Source: Nemertoderma westbladi | Taxonomy: Eukaryota; Xenacoelomorpha; Nemertodermatida; Nemertodermatidae | NCBI GenBank assembly: GCA_032718475.1 | Contig: JAUCBJ010008187.1 | Span: 1-64,000, forward strand | DNA: 64,000 nucleotides | Direction: 5' to 3' | In this document: in pieces, positions 11,206 to 20,336 of the stretch | Position numbering within the stretch: position 1 is the first letter of the stretch | Layout of the letters: each line of letters begins with the position of its first letter | Notes under the pieces: model-generated | The model's database searches: none | The model's input: only the letters and a program-made list of their open reading frames with translations | What the model was told of the DNA's origin: nothing | Position numbers and translations under genes: made by a program

Positions 11206-14200
11206 TCATATCGCACCTATTGCGCCTATTGCGCCATAAAGCGTCGCATTTTGTTCTTTAGCTGCTATATCGTTGTTTTCATTAGGTCTATCATTGATTT
11301 CAATAATTGACTTATCTTTGTAATTAGCTCTAACTTTGGGCTTTATCACTGCATCTTTCACCTCAAAATCAGATTCAGGGGTGTCTTTCTCATCAGATTC
11401 CCATGTTTCTAGTGGTTTATTTTCTGTATCATATGGAATTTGATATTGTGTGTATAAATCCTTGCCTAAGGTATTCGGAGTGACCATTTGTGATGGTTGA
11501 TTCTCGTGTTGTCCCTGCCATGGTGCTGCCTCTTCGCTGGCTTCCTTATTCTCGTGCTGTCCCTGCCATGGTGCCGCCTCTTCGCTGGCTTCATTATTAT
11601 CGTGTTGGCTCTGCCATGGTGCCGCCTCTTCGCTGGCTTCCTTATTCTCGTGCTGTCCCTGCCATGATGCCGCCTCTTCGCTGGCTTCCTTATTCTCGTG
11701 TTGTCCCTGCCATGGTGCTGCCTCTTCGCTGGCTTCCTTATTCTCGTGCTGTCCCTGCCATGGTGCTGCCTCTTCGATGGCTTCCTTATTCTCGTGTTGT
11801 CCCTGCCATGATGCCGCCACTTCTCTGGCTTCCTTATTCTCGTGCTGTCCCTGCCATGGTGCTGCCTCTTCGATGGCTTCCTTATTCTCGAGTTGTCCCT
11901 GCCATGGTGCTGCCTCTTCGCTGGCTTCCTTATTCTCGTGCTGTCCCTGCCATGGTGCTGCCTCTTCGATGGCTTCCTTATTCTCGTGTTGTCCCTGCCA
12001 TGATGCCGCCACTTCTCTGGCTTCCTTATTCTCGTGCTGTCCCTGCCATGGTGCCGACTCTTCGCTGGCTTCCTTATTCTCGTGTTGTCCCTGCCATGGT
12101 GCTGCCTCTTCGCTGGCTTCCTTATTCTCGTGTTGTCCCTGCCATGGTGCCGCCACTTCTCTGGCTTCCTTATTCTCGTGCTGTCCCTGCCATGGTGCTG
12201 CCTCTTCGCTGGCTTCCTTATTCTCGTGCTGTCCCTGCCATGGTGCTGCCTCTTCGCTGGCTTCCTTATTCTCGTGTTGTCCCTGCCATGGTGCTGCCTC
12301 TTCGCTGGCTTCCTTATTCTCGTGCTGTCCCTGCCATGGTGCTGCCTCTTCGCTGGCTTCCTTATTCTCGTGTTGTCCCTGCCATGGTGCTGCCTCTTCG
12401 CTGGCTTCCTTATTCTCGTGTTGTCCCTGCCATGGTGCCGCCACTTCTCTGGCTTCCTTATTCTCGTGCTGTCCCTGCCATGGTGCTGCCTCTTCGCTGG
12501 CTTCCTTATTCTCGTGCTGTCCCTGCCATGGTGCTGCCTCTTCGCTGGCTTCCTTATTCTCGTGTTGTCCCTGCCATGGTGCTGCCTCTTCGATGGCTTC
12601 CTTATTCTCGTGTTGTCCCTGCCATGATGCCGCCACTTCTCTGGCTTCCTTATTCTCGTGTTGTCCCTGCCATGGTGCTGCCTCTTCGATGGCTTCCTTA
12701 TTCTCGTGTTGTCCCTGCCATGATGCCGCCACTTCTCTGGCTTCCTTATTCTCGTGTTGTCCCTGCCATGGTGCTGCCTCTTCGCTGGCTTCCTTATTCT
12801 CGTGCTGTCCCTGCCATGGTGCTGCCTCTTCGCTGGCTTCCTTATTCTCGTGTTGTCCCTGCCATGGTGCTGCCTCTTCGCTGGCTTCCTTATTCTCGTG
12901 CTGTCCCTGCCATGGTGCCGCCTCTTCGCTGGCTTCCTTATTCTCGTGTTGTCCCTGCCATGGTGCTGCCTCTTCGCTGGCTTCCTTATTCTCGTGTTGT
13001 CCCTGCCATGGTGCTGCCTCTTCGCTGGCTTCATTATTATCGTGTTGGCTCTGCCATGGTGCCGCCTCTTCGCTGGCTTCCTTATTCTCGTGTTGTCCCT
13101 GCCATGGTGCTGCCTCTTCGCTGGCTTCCTTATTCTCGTGTTGTCCCTGCCATGGTGCTGCCTCTTCGCTGGCTTCCTTATTCTCGTGCTGTCCCTGCCA
13201 TGGTGCTGCCTCTTCGCTGGCTTCATTATTATCGTGTTGGCTCTGCCATGGTGCCGCCTCTTCGCTGGCTTCCTTATTCTCGTGTTGTCCCTGCCATGGT
13301 GCCGCCTCTTCGCTGGCTTCTTTAACTACCGAATCAGTAAGTGAAGGATTGTCTTCATTACCGAGATCCAAGATGCGGAGATCTGTTGGTATACGTTCTG
13401 CCTCCATTGTATTTTCATCATGTTCAGTAAATGATTCTGACCAACCACCTGATTGAACTGAGGCTGGCCGACCAGCTGATTGAACCGAGTCTGGTCGACC
13501 ACCTGATTGAACCAAGGTTGGTCGACCACCTGAGTGTACCGAGGCTGGTTGACCAGCTGATTGAACCGAGGCTGGGCGACCAGCTGATTGAACCGAGGCT
13601 GGTCGACCACCTGATTGAACTGAGGCTGGTCGACCACCTGAGTGAACCGAGGCCGGTTGACCAGCTGATTGAACCGAAGCTGGGCGACCAGCTGATTGAA
13701 CTGATTTTGGTCGACCACCTGATTGAACCGAGGCTGGTCGACCACCTGAGTGAACCGAGGCTGGTTGACCAGCTGATTGAACCGAGGCTGGGCGACCAGC
13801 TGATTGAACTGATGCTGGTCGACCACCTGATTGAACCGAGGCTGGTCGACCACCTGAGTGAACCGAGGCTGGTTGACCAGCTGATTGAACCGAGGTTGGG
13901 CGACCAGCTGATTGAACTGATGCTGGTCGATCACCTGATTGAACTGATGCTGGTCGAACATCTGATTGAACCGAGGCTGGTCGAGCACCTGATTGAGATG
14001 ATGGGGGTCGGTCACCTGTTTGAAAATATATTCGGCCACTTGATGATTGTACTGATGCAGTAGAGTTGCTGGCAAGTAGTTCAGTTGTATTATCAGTGGC
14101 CTCTCTGTTCATGCAAATATTGTGAATGTCAACACCATCATTATCTCCTTCATTTGTTTCGGTATTCAATAGTTCAGGTGTCATTGAGTCATTGATGTCA

Positions 14201-17200
14201 AGTGTTCGTTGCATAAGGTCATCTATGATTTCATCTGTAGTAATTTCATTGCCTATTGCCTGTACTTGTGATATTGCTTCTTGGCTCTGTATCGGTTTAA
14301 ACAATTCTTCACTTTCTGTTCCAGGAATAGGGTAGCCTTTTTCTGTATTTATCCTTCTGTACATGGGTTCTTCTAATATCTCTCTAGCCTTCAAGGTTTT
14401 ATTATGGTCCTTGCCAAACTTGTTAATAGCGATCATATATCCTTCGCGAAAATAATCAAAGGCCTTATTGTAATTTCCCGATTCTTCATATGCAATACCA
14501 GTATTCTGTGTAATTCGTGTCATTAGTATGCTATTGCGACCATAAACCTGTTCACAAGTTACCTCAGCCTGTTTATATTCTTCAATTTGACGTTTGTTAT
14601 CATTTGTTATCAATATTGCTTTCGTCATGATGGCTTCTGCGAGTTCACCTGAACTGTTTAGTTCTCTAAATATCGCTACTGCTTCATCAACAGTTATGGT
14701 GGCCTTATCCACAGCATCTGCAGCTGGCAGTTCAATATTTCCTCCAATCACATTCCATCCAGACAAATGAAAACCATATGTCACTAACAACCACCCTAGT
14801 TTTTGTTTTGATTCTTCGCCATCAATGCACCTTCTTTGTTTTATAGCTGCTTCTAGGTATTGAAATAATATTTTGTAACTTGGAATACTACTTCTGTAAT
14901 AAAATTGAGCCATTTTTATTTTGCTGTCCCATGCTGTAATTAATGCTTCATTAATTTGCAAACTAAATCTATCTTTTATTCTACATTCATTATTATCTTC
15001 AATTTTAAGAGCATTTTCAAGCACCCTGATGGCATCATCATACATTCCAGCTTGGCTTAGTAGACTACCCACATATAAGTGTCTGATGAATAGTTCCGCA
15101 ATGGTAGTATTGGTATTGTTGATTGAATATTCAAGTTTATCTTTGTATTTGTCGCCTACTTCTTCCATTGTGCATATCTTTTGCCAATACCAAAATAACT
15201 CACTGCTAAATGGGAATTTATACAACTCTTCAACTACCACCCAATCAGTCAGAAATTCAATAAGATCGTTTGTTCGCCCAACTTGTACCAGGTGGAAGGG
15301 AAATTCCTCGCATTTCCGCCTCAAATTGCCTTCATTCATAAAAAAGTCAGCCAACTTATTGTGCCAAAACCAATACACCTGGTTTAGTTTCTCGGCATTT
15401 TTAGCTGAAGAGGCTAATGATACTTCAATTTCAAAGTACTTCATAGTAACAGCTTTATAAATTGATTGGTGGTAAAAATCCAGTCGTCCTTCTCCACTAT
15501 TTCCAAAGGGTCTAATAAATGATTTTAGAGCTCGAAATACAACAGCCCACTTTGCAGCAGGAATGTTCTCATATTCCTCATTCTTATTTACTTTGTCACC
15601 TGCTTCAAAGTCTTGTTTTTCAATTATTTCCTGTGGAACTACTAAATCATTTTCATTACCTAACAATCGTAGCAATTCTGTTTCTAACAGACCCATTCTT
15701 GAAGCTTTTAAAAGACACAGTGTTGCCACAACCAATTCTCCCCCATATTCTTCTTCAAAGCGATCTAATACCTGGATTATGAGATTTTCTAAGCCATCTG
15801 ACATCTCATCAATCTTTTTTGTAACTTGGGTGAATTCACCAAACACTCTTAGTTCTTCACAAGCCATGCTCAACCACAGTGGATTTATTGATGCAGTCTT
15901 GTCCAATAATTTATCCATTTGCACATCCGTCAATAATTTATTGTATTGGCCCAGATTGTTTGACACCATGGTTTTCCGGCTCTCTCTGGATAATGAACTG
16001 ATAGTTAATTCCACTGGGGAAGGAATACGTTTTTGTAAAGTTTTGTGTAGAGAAATATCGTTAATTAATGAAACAATCACTCTTACATTACTCGAAAGCT
16101 CTAGAGGTAGCCACGTAAATTGTTCTTCTGAAGATTGTTCTGAAGAAAACTGATTTACTGCATCAATAATTACTATAACTTCATTTTCAATCGTTTTAGA
16201 TGAGAGCAGAGCACATGCCATTTGATACGTCTTCTCTTTATCTTGTGGCATTGCATTTGCAGATACGAATCCGGATTCTCTAAGAAATCTCTTCAACATT
16301 TCATCAATGTTTGATGCCCCTGGTGAAGCCCCTAAAAAGTGAAAAAATACTGTATTCTCATTGGCTTTTCCAGGTGGTTTATATCGTTTTATAACTTCAT
16401 CTGTTATTTTGGCCATTATTGATGTTTTTCCTGAGCCTGGTGGTCCAACTACCAACAGGGGAACATGAGTTTGATCAGAGTCAATATAAGCCAATACTTC
16501 ATCTACTGTGGCTTCCCTCCCTATTACGTTGTGACTTCGAATGCTCAAGAAATTAACATGGTCTTGTTTTTGTTGTTCATATGGATCTTGTGGTTTAGTA
16601 TCAACAGGATATTGAGTCGCAATACGTTGTTTGAAAAATTCTAAAACGACTGAGGCGAAATCATCAAGCCCTTTTAAAGCGACTCTCTCCCTTTTGGAGT
16701 CGTAGGAGTCATATTGGCAGGTGTACATGTTCACTTGATCCTTTGGGAATCTACGGCGTAACATTTTTTTTAGTTTGTCTGTTTTCATCCTAACAAGAGA
16801 CTCACTATCGATGAATTCTAGCTTAAATTCCAGTGGTATAGTTTTAGCAAAGGCTCTATCTCTTATCATGAACAGTGAGTTTGGGTTGTCAATGCGGTAA
16901 GAAGCATGCATTATTTCCATCTCAGTGACAGACAATCCATTAACCCATTCGTATTTCGATGCGATAATACCTGGAACCTCATCAGCATTAGGCACCCATC
17001 CTGATCTCTCACTCGTCATGTTTAGGAAGTACGGATACACATTGTCTGTGTAGCAACGATCGATTTCACCCATACATGTTTGCAATTTACTTTCATTATT
17101 TGCTCCTTCAGGAACACCCCATCGAAGGTCGCACTCTACCAGATGGATCAACCTTTCCTCACACCAGATTCTCAGCTCTGGCAGTGTTTGTTTAATCAAA

Positions 17201-17475
17201 ATTTCGCGTTCAGCATGGAAATCCTTGAAGGTGGACGATACAAATAATCGAACAGTCTTCCAGTTCGAGTGAGGTTCTTGAAATCTCCTTCCTTTTGTGT
17301 TCTTCCAGATTTTAATACTCGATTCTGCTTGATCCCAACATAATTCAACAGATTGGAATGCAGATGATGCGACTGATAACTTTCTACTATCAACTTTTGT
17401 TACCGTCTTGCCATCAGGGTCCTCATTGACCAGCGGTTTGTATGGAGCTGTTTTGATAGAAGAGCCACATCCCAT
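11206..17475 (-). CDS. DUF4062-NACHT-TPR STAND NTPase with large repeat-built C-terminus (paralogue 1)
   Basis: A single-exon frame of 2089 residues. I start it at the ATG at 17475-17473, because the frame upstream has only TTG and this ATG gives MGCGSS, a classic N-myristoylation (Gly2) plus palmitoylation (Cys3) signal. Domains in order: DUF4062 at about 72-210 (VRLFVSSTFKDFHAEREIL, ECDLRWGVPEG, GLSVTEMEIMHAS), as in TEP1-like proteins; NACHT at about 335-500 with P-loop VVGPPGSGKTS and Walker B VIVIIDAVNQF; helical region; TPR-like repeats at about 790-1030; 9-residue repeats (GRPASVQSA type) at about 1150-1345; 16-residue repeats (ENKEASEEAAPWQGQH) at about 1385-1995; unique charged tail. 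The layout resembles nephrocystin-3/TEP1-like STAND proteins expanded in invertebrates, often suspected of innate-immune roles. Function here is inferred. Its paralogue is at 28290-31862. Confidence 0.85.
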   Translation of the reverse strand: MGCGSSIKTAPYKPLVNEDPDGKTVTKVDSRKLSVASSAFQSVELCWDQAESSIKIWKNTKGRRFQEPHSNWKTVRLFVSSTFKDFHAEREILIKQTLPELRIWCEERLIHLVECDLRWGVPEGANNESKLQTCMGEIDRCYTDNVYPYFLNMTSERSGWVPNADEVPGIIASKYEWVNGLSVTEMEIMHASYRIDNPNSLFMIRDRAFAKTIPLEFKLEFIDSESLVRMKTDKLKKMLRRRFPKDQVNMYTCQYDSYDSKRERVALKGLDDFASVVLEFFKQRIATQYPVDTKPQDPYEQQKQDHVNFLSIRSHNVIGREATVDEVLAYIDSDQTHVPLLVVGPPGSGKTSIMAKITDEVIKRYKPPGKANENTVFFHFLGASPGASNIDEMLKRFLRESGFVSANAMPQDKEKTYQMACALLSSKTIENEVIVIIDAVNQFSSEQSSEEQFTWLPLELSSNVRVIVSLINDISLHKTLQKRIPSPVELTISSLSRESRKTMVSNNLGQYNKLLTDVQMDKLLDKTASINPLWLSMACEELRVFGEFTQVTKKIDEMSDGLENLIIQVLDRFEEEYGGELVVATLCLLKASRMGLLETELLRLLGNENDLVVPQEIIEKQDFEAGDKVNKNEEYENIPAAKWAVVFRALKSFIRPFGNSGEGRLDFYHQSIYKAVTMKYFEIEVSLASSAKNAEKLNQVYWFWHNKLADFFMNEGNLRRKCEEFPFHLVQVGRTNDLIEFLTDWVVVEELYKFPFSSELFWYWQKICTMEEVGDKYKDKLEYSINNTNTTIAELFIRHLYVGSLLSQAGMYDDAIRVLENALKIEDNNECRIKDRFSLQINEALITAWDSKIKMAQFYYRSSIPSYKILFQYLEAAIKQRRCIDGEESKQKLGWLLVTYGFHLSGWNVIGGNIELPAADAVDKATITVDEAVAIFRELNSSGELAEAIMTKAILITNDNKRQIEEYKQAEVTCEQVYGRNSILMTRITQNTGIAYEESGNYNKAFDYFREGYMIAINKFGKDHNKTLKAREILEEPMYRRINTEKGYPIPGTESEELFKPIQSQEAISQVQAIGNEITTDEIIDDLMQRTLDINDSMTPELLNTETNEGDNDGVDIHNICMNREATDNTTELLASNSTASVQSSSGRIYFQTGDRPPSSQSGARPASVQSDVRPASVQSGDRPASVQSAGRPTSVQSAGQPASVHSGGRPASVQSGGRPASVQSAGRPASVQSAGQPASVHSGGRPASVQSGGRPKSVQSAGRPASVQSAGQPASVHSGGRPASVQSGGRPASVQSAGRPASVQSAGQPASVHSGGRPTLVQSGGRPDSVQSAGRPASVQSGGWSESFTEHDENTMEAERIPTDLRILDLGNEDNPSLTDSVVKEASEEAAPWQGQHENKEASEEAAPWQSQHDNNEASEEAAPWQGQHENKEASEEAAPWQGQHENKEASEEAAPWQGQHENKEASEEAAPWQSQHDNNEASEEAAPWQGQHENKEASEEAAPWQGQHENKEASEEAAPWQGQHENKEASEEAAPWQGQHENKEASEEAAPWQGQHENKEASEEAAPWQGQHENKEAREVAASWQGQHENKEAIEEAAPWQGQHENKEAREVAASWQGQHENKEAIEEAAPWQGQHENKEASEEAAPWQGQHENKEASEEAAPWQGQHENKEAREVAAPWQGQHENKEASEEAAPWQGQHENKEASEEAAPWQGQHENKEASEEAAPWQGQHENKEASEEAAPWQGQHENKEASEEAAPWQGQHENKEAREVAAPWQGQHENKEASEEAAPWQGQHENKEASEESAPWQGQHENKEAREVAASWQGQHENKEAIEEAAPWQGQHENKEASEEAAPWQGQLENKEAIEEAAPWQGQHENKEAREVAASWQGQHENKEAIEEAAPWQGQHENKEASEEAAPWQGQHENKEASEEAASWQGQHENKEASEEAAPWQSQHDNNEASEEAAPWQGQHENKEASEEAAPWQGQHENQPSQMVTPNTLGKDLYTQYQIPYDTENKPLETWESDEKDTPESDFEVKDAVIKPKVRANYKDKSIIEINDRPNENNDIAAKEQNATLYGAIGAIGAI
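11490..13320 (-). repeat. 48-bp coding minisatellite, about 38 units
   Basis: An in-frame array of a 48-bp unit inside NACHT gene 1, encoding the 16-residue unit ENKEASEEAAPWQGQH. Variants recur in ordered patterns: EAREVAASW or EAREVAAPW, EAIEEAAPW, and QSQHDNNEAS. The unit length is a multiple of three and lacks stops in several other frames, which creates long shadow frames on both strands. The unit is acidic and Ala/Glu/Gln-rich with one conserved tryptophan per unit. Regular reuse of variant units indicates expansion by unequal exchange of multi-unit blocks. Confidence 0.9.
13440..14030 (-). repeat. 27-bp coding minisatellite, about 21 units
   Basis: An in-frame array inside NACHT gene 1 encoding 9-residue units such as GGRPASVQS, AGRPASVQS and AGQPASVHS. 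Four units form a higher-order block of 108 bp (order GGRP, AGRP, AGQP, GGRP) that repeats about four times. The units are Ser/Arg/Pro-rich, with no acidic residues in the consensus, unlike the following 16-residue array. Confidence 0.88.
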
Positions 17476-17483
17476 CTTTTGCA

Positions 17484-17626
17484 AGTAGGTTTATCTTTAT
17501 CAGTGACTCACATTGGCTGCGGGTTTATCTTTATCAGTGACTCACATTGGCTGCGGGTTTATCTTTATCAGTGACTCACATTGGCTGCGGGTTTATCTTT
17601 ATCAGTAACTCACATTGGCTGCGGAA
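17484..17626 (-). promoter_or_regulatory. Upstream 34-bp tandem repeat, about 4 copies, with CCAAT, AP-1 and GATA motifs
   Basis: The array starts within ten bases of the ATG of NACHT gene 1. Read in the gene direction each unit contains GCAGCCAATG (CCAAT box), TGAGTCA (AP-1/TRE consensus) and TGATAAAGATAA (two GATA sites). The same unit occurs about 23 times in the same place in front of the paralogue at 31878-32655. The motifs are seen directly; promoter activity is inferred. The unit also contains AATGTGAGT, which could act as a splice donor of a 5' UTR intron, so a leader-intron explanation is possible. Confidence 0.55.
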
Positions 17627-17712
17627 TTACATTTGGCATCTACTAATGCCACATTTCAACAAATAGGTACCAAACTACTAAGGTTGTAGCAAAGCAGATT
17701 AACGTTATTTTT
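17627..17712. repeat. Outer flank of the duplicated NACHT unit
   Basis: The segment from gcggaattacatttggcatc to aacgttatttttaagaaat is nearly identical to 32655-32750 upstream of the second NACHT gene. Similarity stops just after it in both places, so it marks one boundary of the gene duplication. Confidence 0.7.
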
Positions 17713-17817
17713 AAGAAATGATTGGACCACATCCCATTGGTATATAATAACTATTTAAGTGGTGGTAAAAAAAGTAAACTTTTTTGTCGAGCGATATTTG
17801 GCGAGCATAGCGGGACA

Positions 17818-18140
17818 CTACTACTACTCGGATCGCCATGCTGCATTGCAGCTGCATTTTTAAGAATGCTGTGCCGGCTTGTCAACACTATTGCACCACC
17901 ACAACTCCTTATCGCCCATGACATTTGCTAGATCATCCGCATCTTCAAGGCCAGTGTCCTTTAAGATGCGTCTCAAGAAAGTCATGGGATGTCCACCATA
18001 CTTATTCACTCCATGAGGCTGCCAAAGCACAAGATTATGCACTGGTTGGTCCTCACGGCGAAAGCAATGTCCTGCAACGCGGAGGCGGCTCCGTTCAAGT
18101 GTTAAGCTTTGGGGAACCAATGGGACACCTCCAATGTAAC
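17818..18140 (-). pseudogene. LINE family A fragment, C-terminal domain only
   Basis: The minus strand encodes the C-terminal part of the family A polyprotein: IGGVPLVPQSLTLERSRL, GHCFRREDQPVHN, LWQPHGVNKYGG, HPMTFLRRILKDTG, ending at KPAQHS. It ends in an AGTAGTAGTAGTG tail at 17818-17830 (minus strand), the same tail type as the nested copy at 2859. It is strongly 5'-truncated, at the ACATTGGAGG position. Confidence 0.82.
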
Positions 18141-18199
18141 GAGATAAATAAGAAAGCATGACAAAAAAGTTACTTTTTGTCACCATTTACGTCGTTTTA

Positions 18200-18830
18200 T
18201 TTGTTGTAAGTCTTCTCATTTTATCTGGACCAATTTCAGCATAAATATCGTCCATCGAAGCTTCTTCCATAGTGAAATACGGGCTTTTCTTCACCTTAGT
18301 GTAAACCTTAGTCAAATAGTGTGACTAATTTTTTTTTCATATGAAAAAGGCTTTAATCATGTGGTTTTTTTTAGAACAAAGATTTGACCTGACAGCAGTG
18401 CGATGCAATCGAAGCAATGGTATTTTTCCTAAACATGTTCTAGGAAAAAAAGTGTTCTAGAACAAAAATATTTATCGATATTGATAACTAAAGGGTGTTC
18501 CATAACATTTATATAAGAAAGTTGAAAAAACTAGCTAGTATAAAAAATAAAACAATGTTTTCTAGAACAAAACAAATGTGTTCTAGAATAAAAATATTTA
18601 TAAAAATTGATAGCTAACACGTGTTCTATAACATTTATAAAAAATTAGCAAGAGCTAGCTAGTTTAAAAAATCAATGTCATGGAAATTACTTTGAATTTT
18701 AATTCAACATTACTTTTTTTGTTGACAAAAACATTTTATTTTTTTGTCATACTTTTTAACGAATTTCACAATAAAAGTGACTTACAACAAGCAAAGAATA
18801 TACGTTTAGTTAGCGGTACTAGAGTATTGT
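18200..18830. other. AT-rich sequence with 'tgttctaga' motif repeats
   Basis: Phrases such as gtgttctagaacaaaaatat and gtgttctagaataaaaatat recur at about 18450-18600 together with aactagctag phrases, so a short diverged duplication of about 120 bp is present. No gene seen. Confidence 0.5.
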
Positions 18831-18832
18831 TA

Positions 18833-19538
18833 GGGGGGGGGGGGGGGGGGGGGGGGTTGCCCCATGTCTTTTTTTCACCAGAATATTTTAATGTGTTATC
18901 CGATCTAAACTTCTATGGTGATTCCGAATCTGAAATTAGTTTTTCGATAAGTTGTTTCGTTCTCGAGTTAATGACAACTTTTGTAATTTTTAATTTTGGC
19001 GCAGCACCACATTTTTCACCACAAAAAAGACCATCAAACACCCAGATATGTCGAAATATTTTGCCATTTTCGGAATCAGCGCCGAAAATTAGCCTATAGG
19101 TATCAAAACCGGAAAACAGATCATTTTTGAAAAGTGATAAATATGATAAACCGAGAAAAACGTGTTTTAAATTTCCTCCTGATTACAACAACTGACCAAA
19201 CATGCACCAAAAGGGAAATTTTTTTAAAATTTTTCAAAAATGATCTTCTTTTGCACTTTTAATACCTAGGCTAATTTTCGGCGCTGGTTCCGAAAATGGC
19301 AAAATAAATCGACATTTCTGGGTGTTTGATGATCTTTTTTGGTGTCAAATGTGGTGCTGCACCAAAATTAAAAGTTTTCAAATTTTAGATGAAAATTACA
19401 AAAGTTCCATAACTCGAGAACGAGACACAACTTATCGAAAAACTGATTTCGGATTACATCGGAAGACATATTTAAAAAAATCTGACAGGGGGTGAAAATG
19501 AAAAAAAGACAGGGGGTAACCCCCCCCCCCCCCCCCCC
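18833..19538. repeat. Fold-back element with poly-G and poly-C ends
   Basis: The left arm begins with about 24 G at 18833-18856 and the right arm ends with about 19 C at 19520-19538. Inside, the arms pair: gcgccgaaaattagcctata with taggctaattttcggcgc, ccatttttcggaa-type with ttccgaaaatgg, and aaacacccagatatgtcgaa with tcgacatttctgggtgttt. Arms are about 300 bp with a short loop near 19130-19230. No coding content is credible; the open frame at 18680-19099 is incidental. Confidence 0.8.
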
Positions 19539-19539
19539 T

Positions 19540-20320
19540 TTTTAAATTATTTTAGTTCAATTATTTGTCAAATTAGTACGTTTGAATTGTTAAATTGTGA
19601 AAATATATTGCAACAATTAATTATAAATTAATATGTCTACGTTTATTTCCGATATAGCCTGTAATAGAATCATAAAAAAATATATTATAATTTTCCGTAT
19701 AACAGATAATAGAATAACTCAATATAAAACTTGATCGAAGAAATTGGAATATAACGATAACATTAGAGAACACATGAGTATAGATAGCCTCATGTTAGTC
19801 CATTGCTTTGGCATTGGCATTTGGTGAATGTAAAGTCGTAATGCTGTCCCGAAACTTATACTAAACTACCTTTTTCTTTGCCAAAAGTATTGTATACAAT
19901 ACTCTACAGGTTCGAGGTGCATTAGTACCCCACATAACTCCAGGTCACAATATATGAGTCAGGAGACACTCTATTCGAATGACAACCCCGTTATAGTCTT
20001 TAAAAAAAATGCTGGAAAATTATAACTTGGTCTAACCGGAATAAAAAGTTGTACAATCTTATACAGAAAAGATTCGAATATGTTATAGTCGAATAAATAT
20101 TTACAAAATTTCGACTTTATTTTCTAAACCTTTAGACACACTGTACCGTATATAGGGAACCATTTATACCTTTACTATATTCAATTATCATTCAATAGCT
20201 ATGCTATGATTTATGTCGCACCGATCGGTGGTAGAAACGGGTAGCTGGTCCAGGATACAAATGGATAAGCGTGTATGTGACAATAAGATTTCTGTACTAA
20301 CAGAGTCACTGTACTGCTTT
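19540..20320. other. AT-rich intronic sequence without recognisable gene
   Basis: I see no open frames, RNA genes or repeats of note, only AT-rich sequence. Confidence 0.5.
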
Positions 20321-20336
20321 ATAGCTCTCTTTCACA

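Noticed and set aside
11490-13456. Long open frames (586-611 codons) in other frames and on the opposite strand of NACHT gene 1
   Set aside because: They are shadows of the 48-bp and 27-bp coding repeats, whose unit lengths are multiples of three; the real frame is the one continuous with DUF4062, NACHT and TPR.
17476-17484. An upstream start giving MQKMGCGSS for NACHT gene 1 (and the analogue at 31871)
   Set aside because: The codon there is TTG; the ATG three codons downstream is conserved in both paralogues and creates a myristoylation signal.
18680-19099. A 139-codon frame with a poly-Gly stretch
   Set aside because: The glycines come from a poly-G tract, and the frame lies in the arm of a fold-back element.
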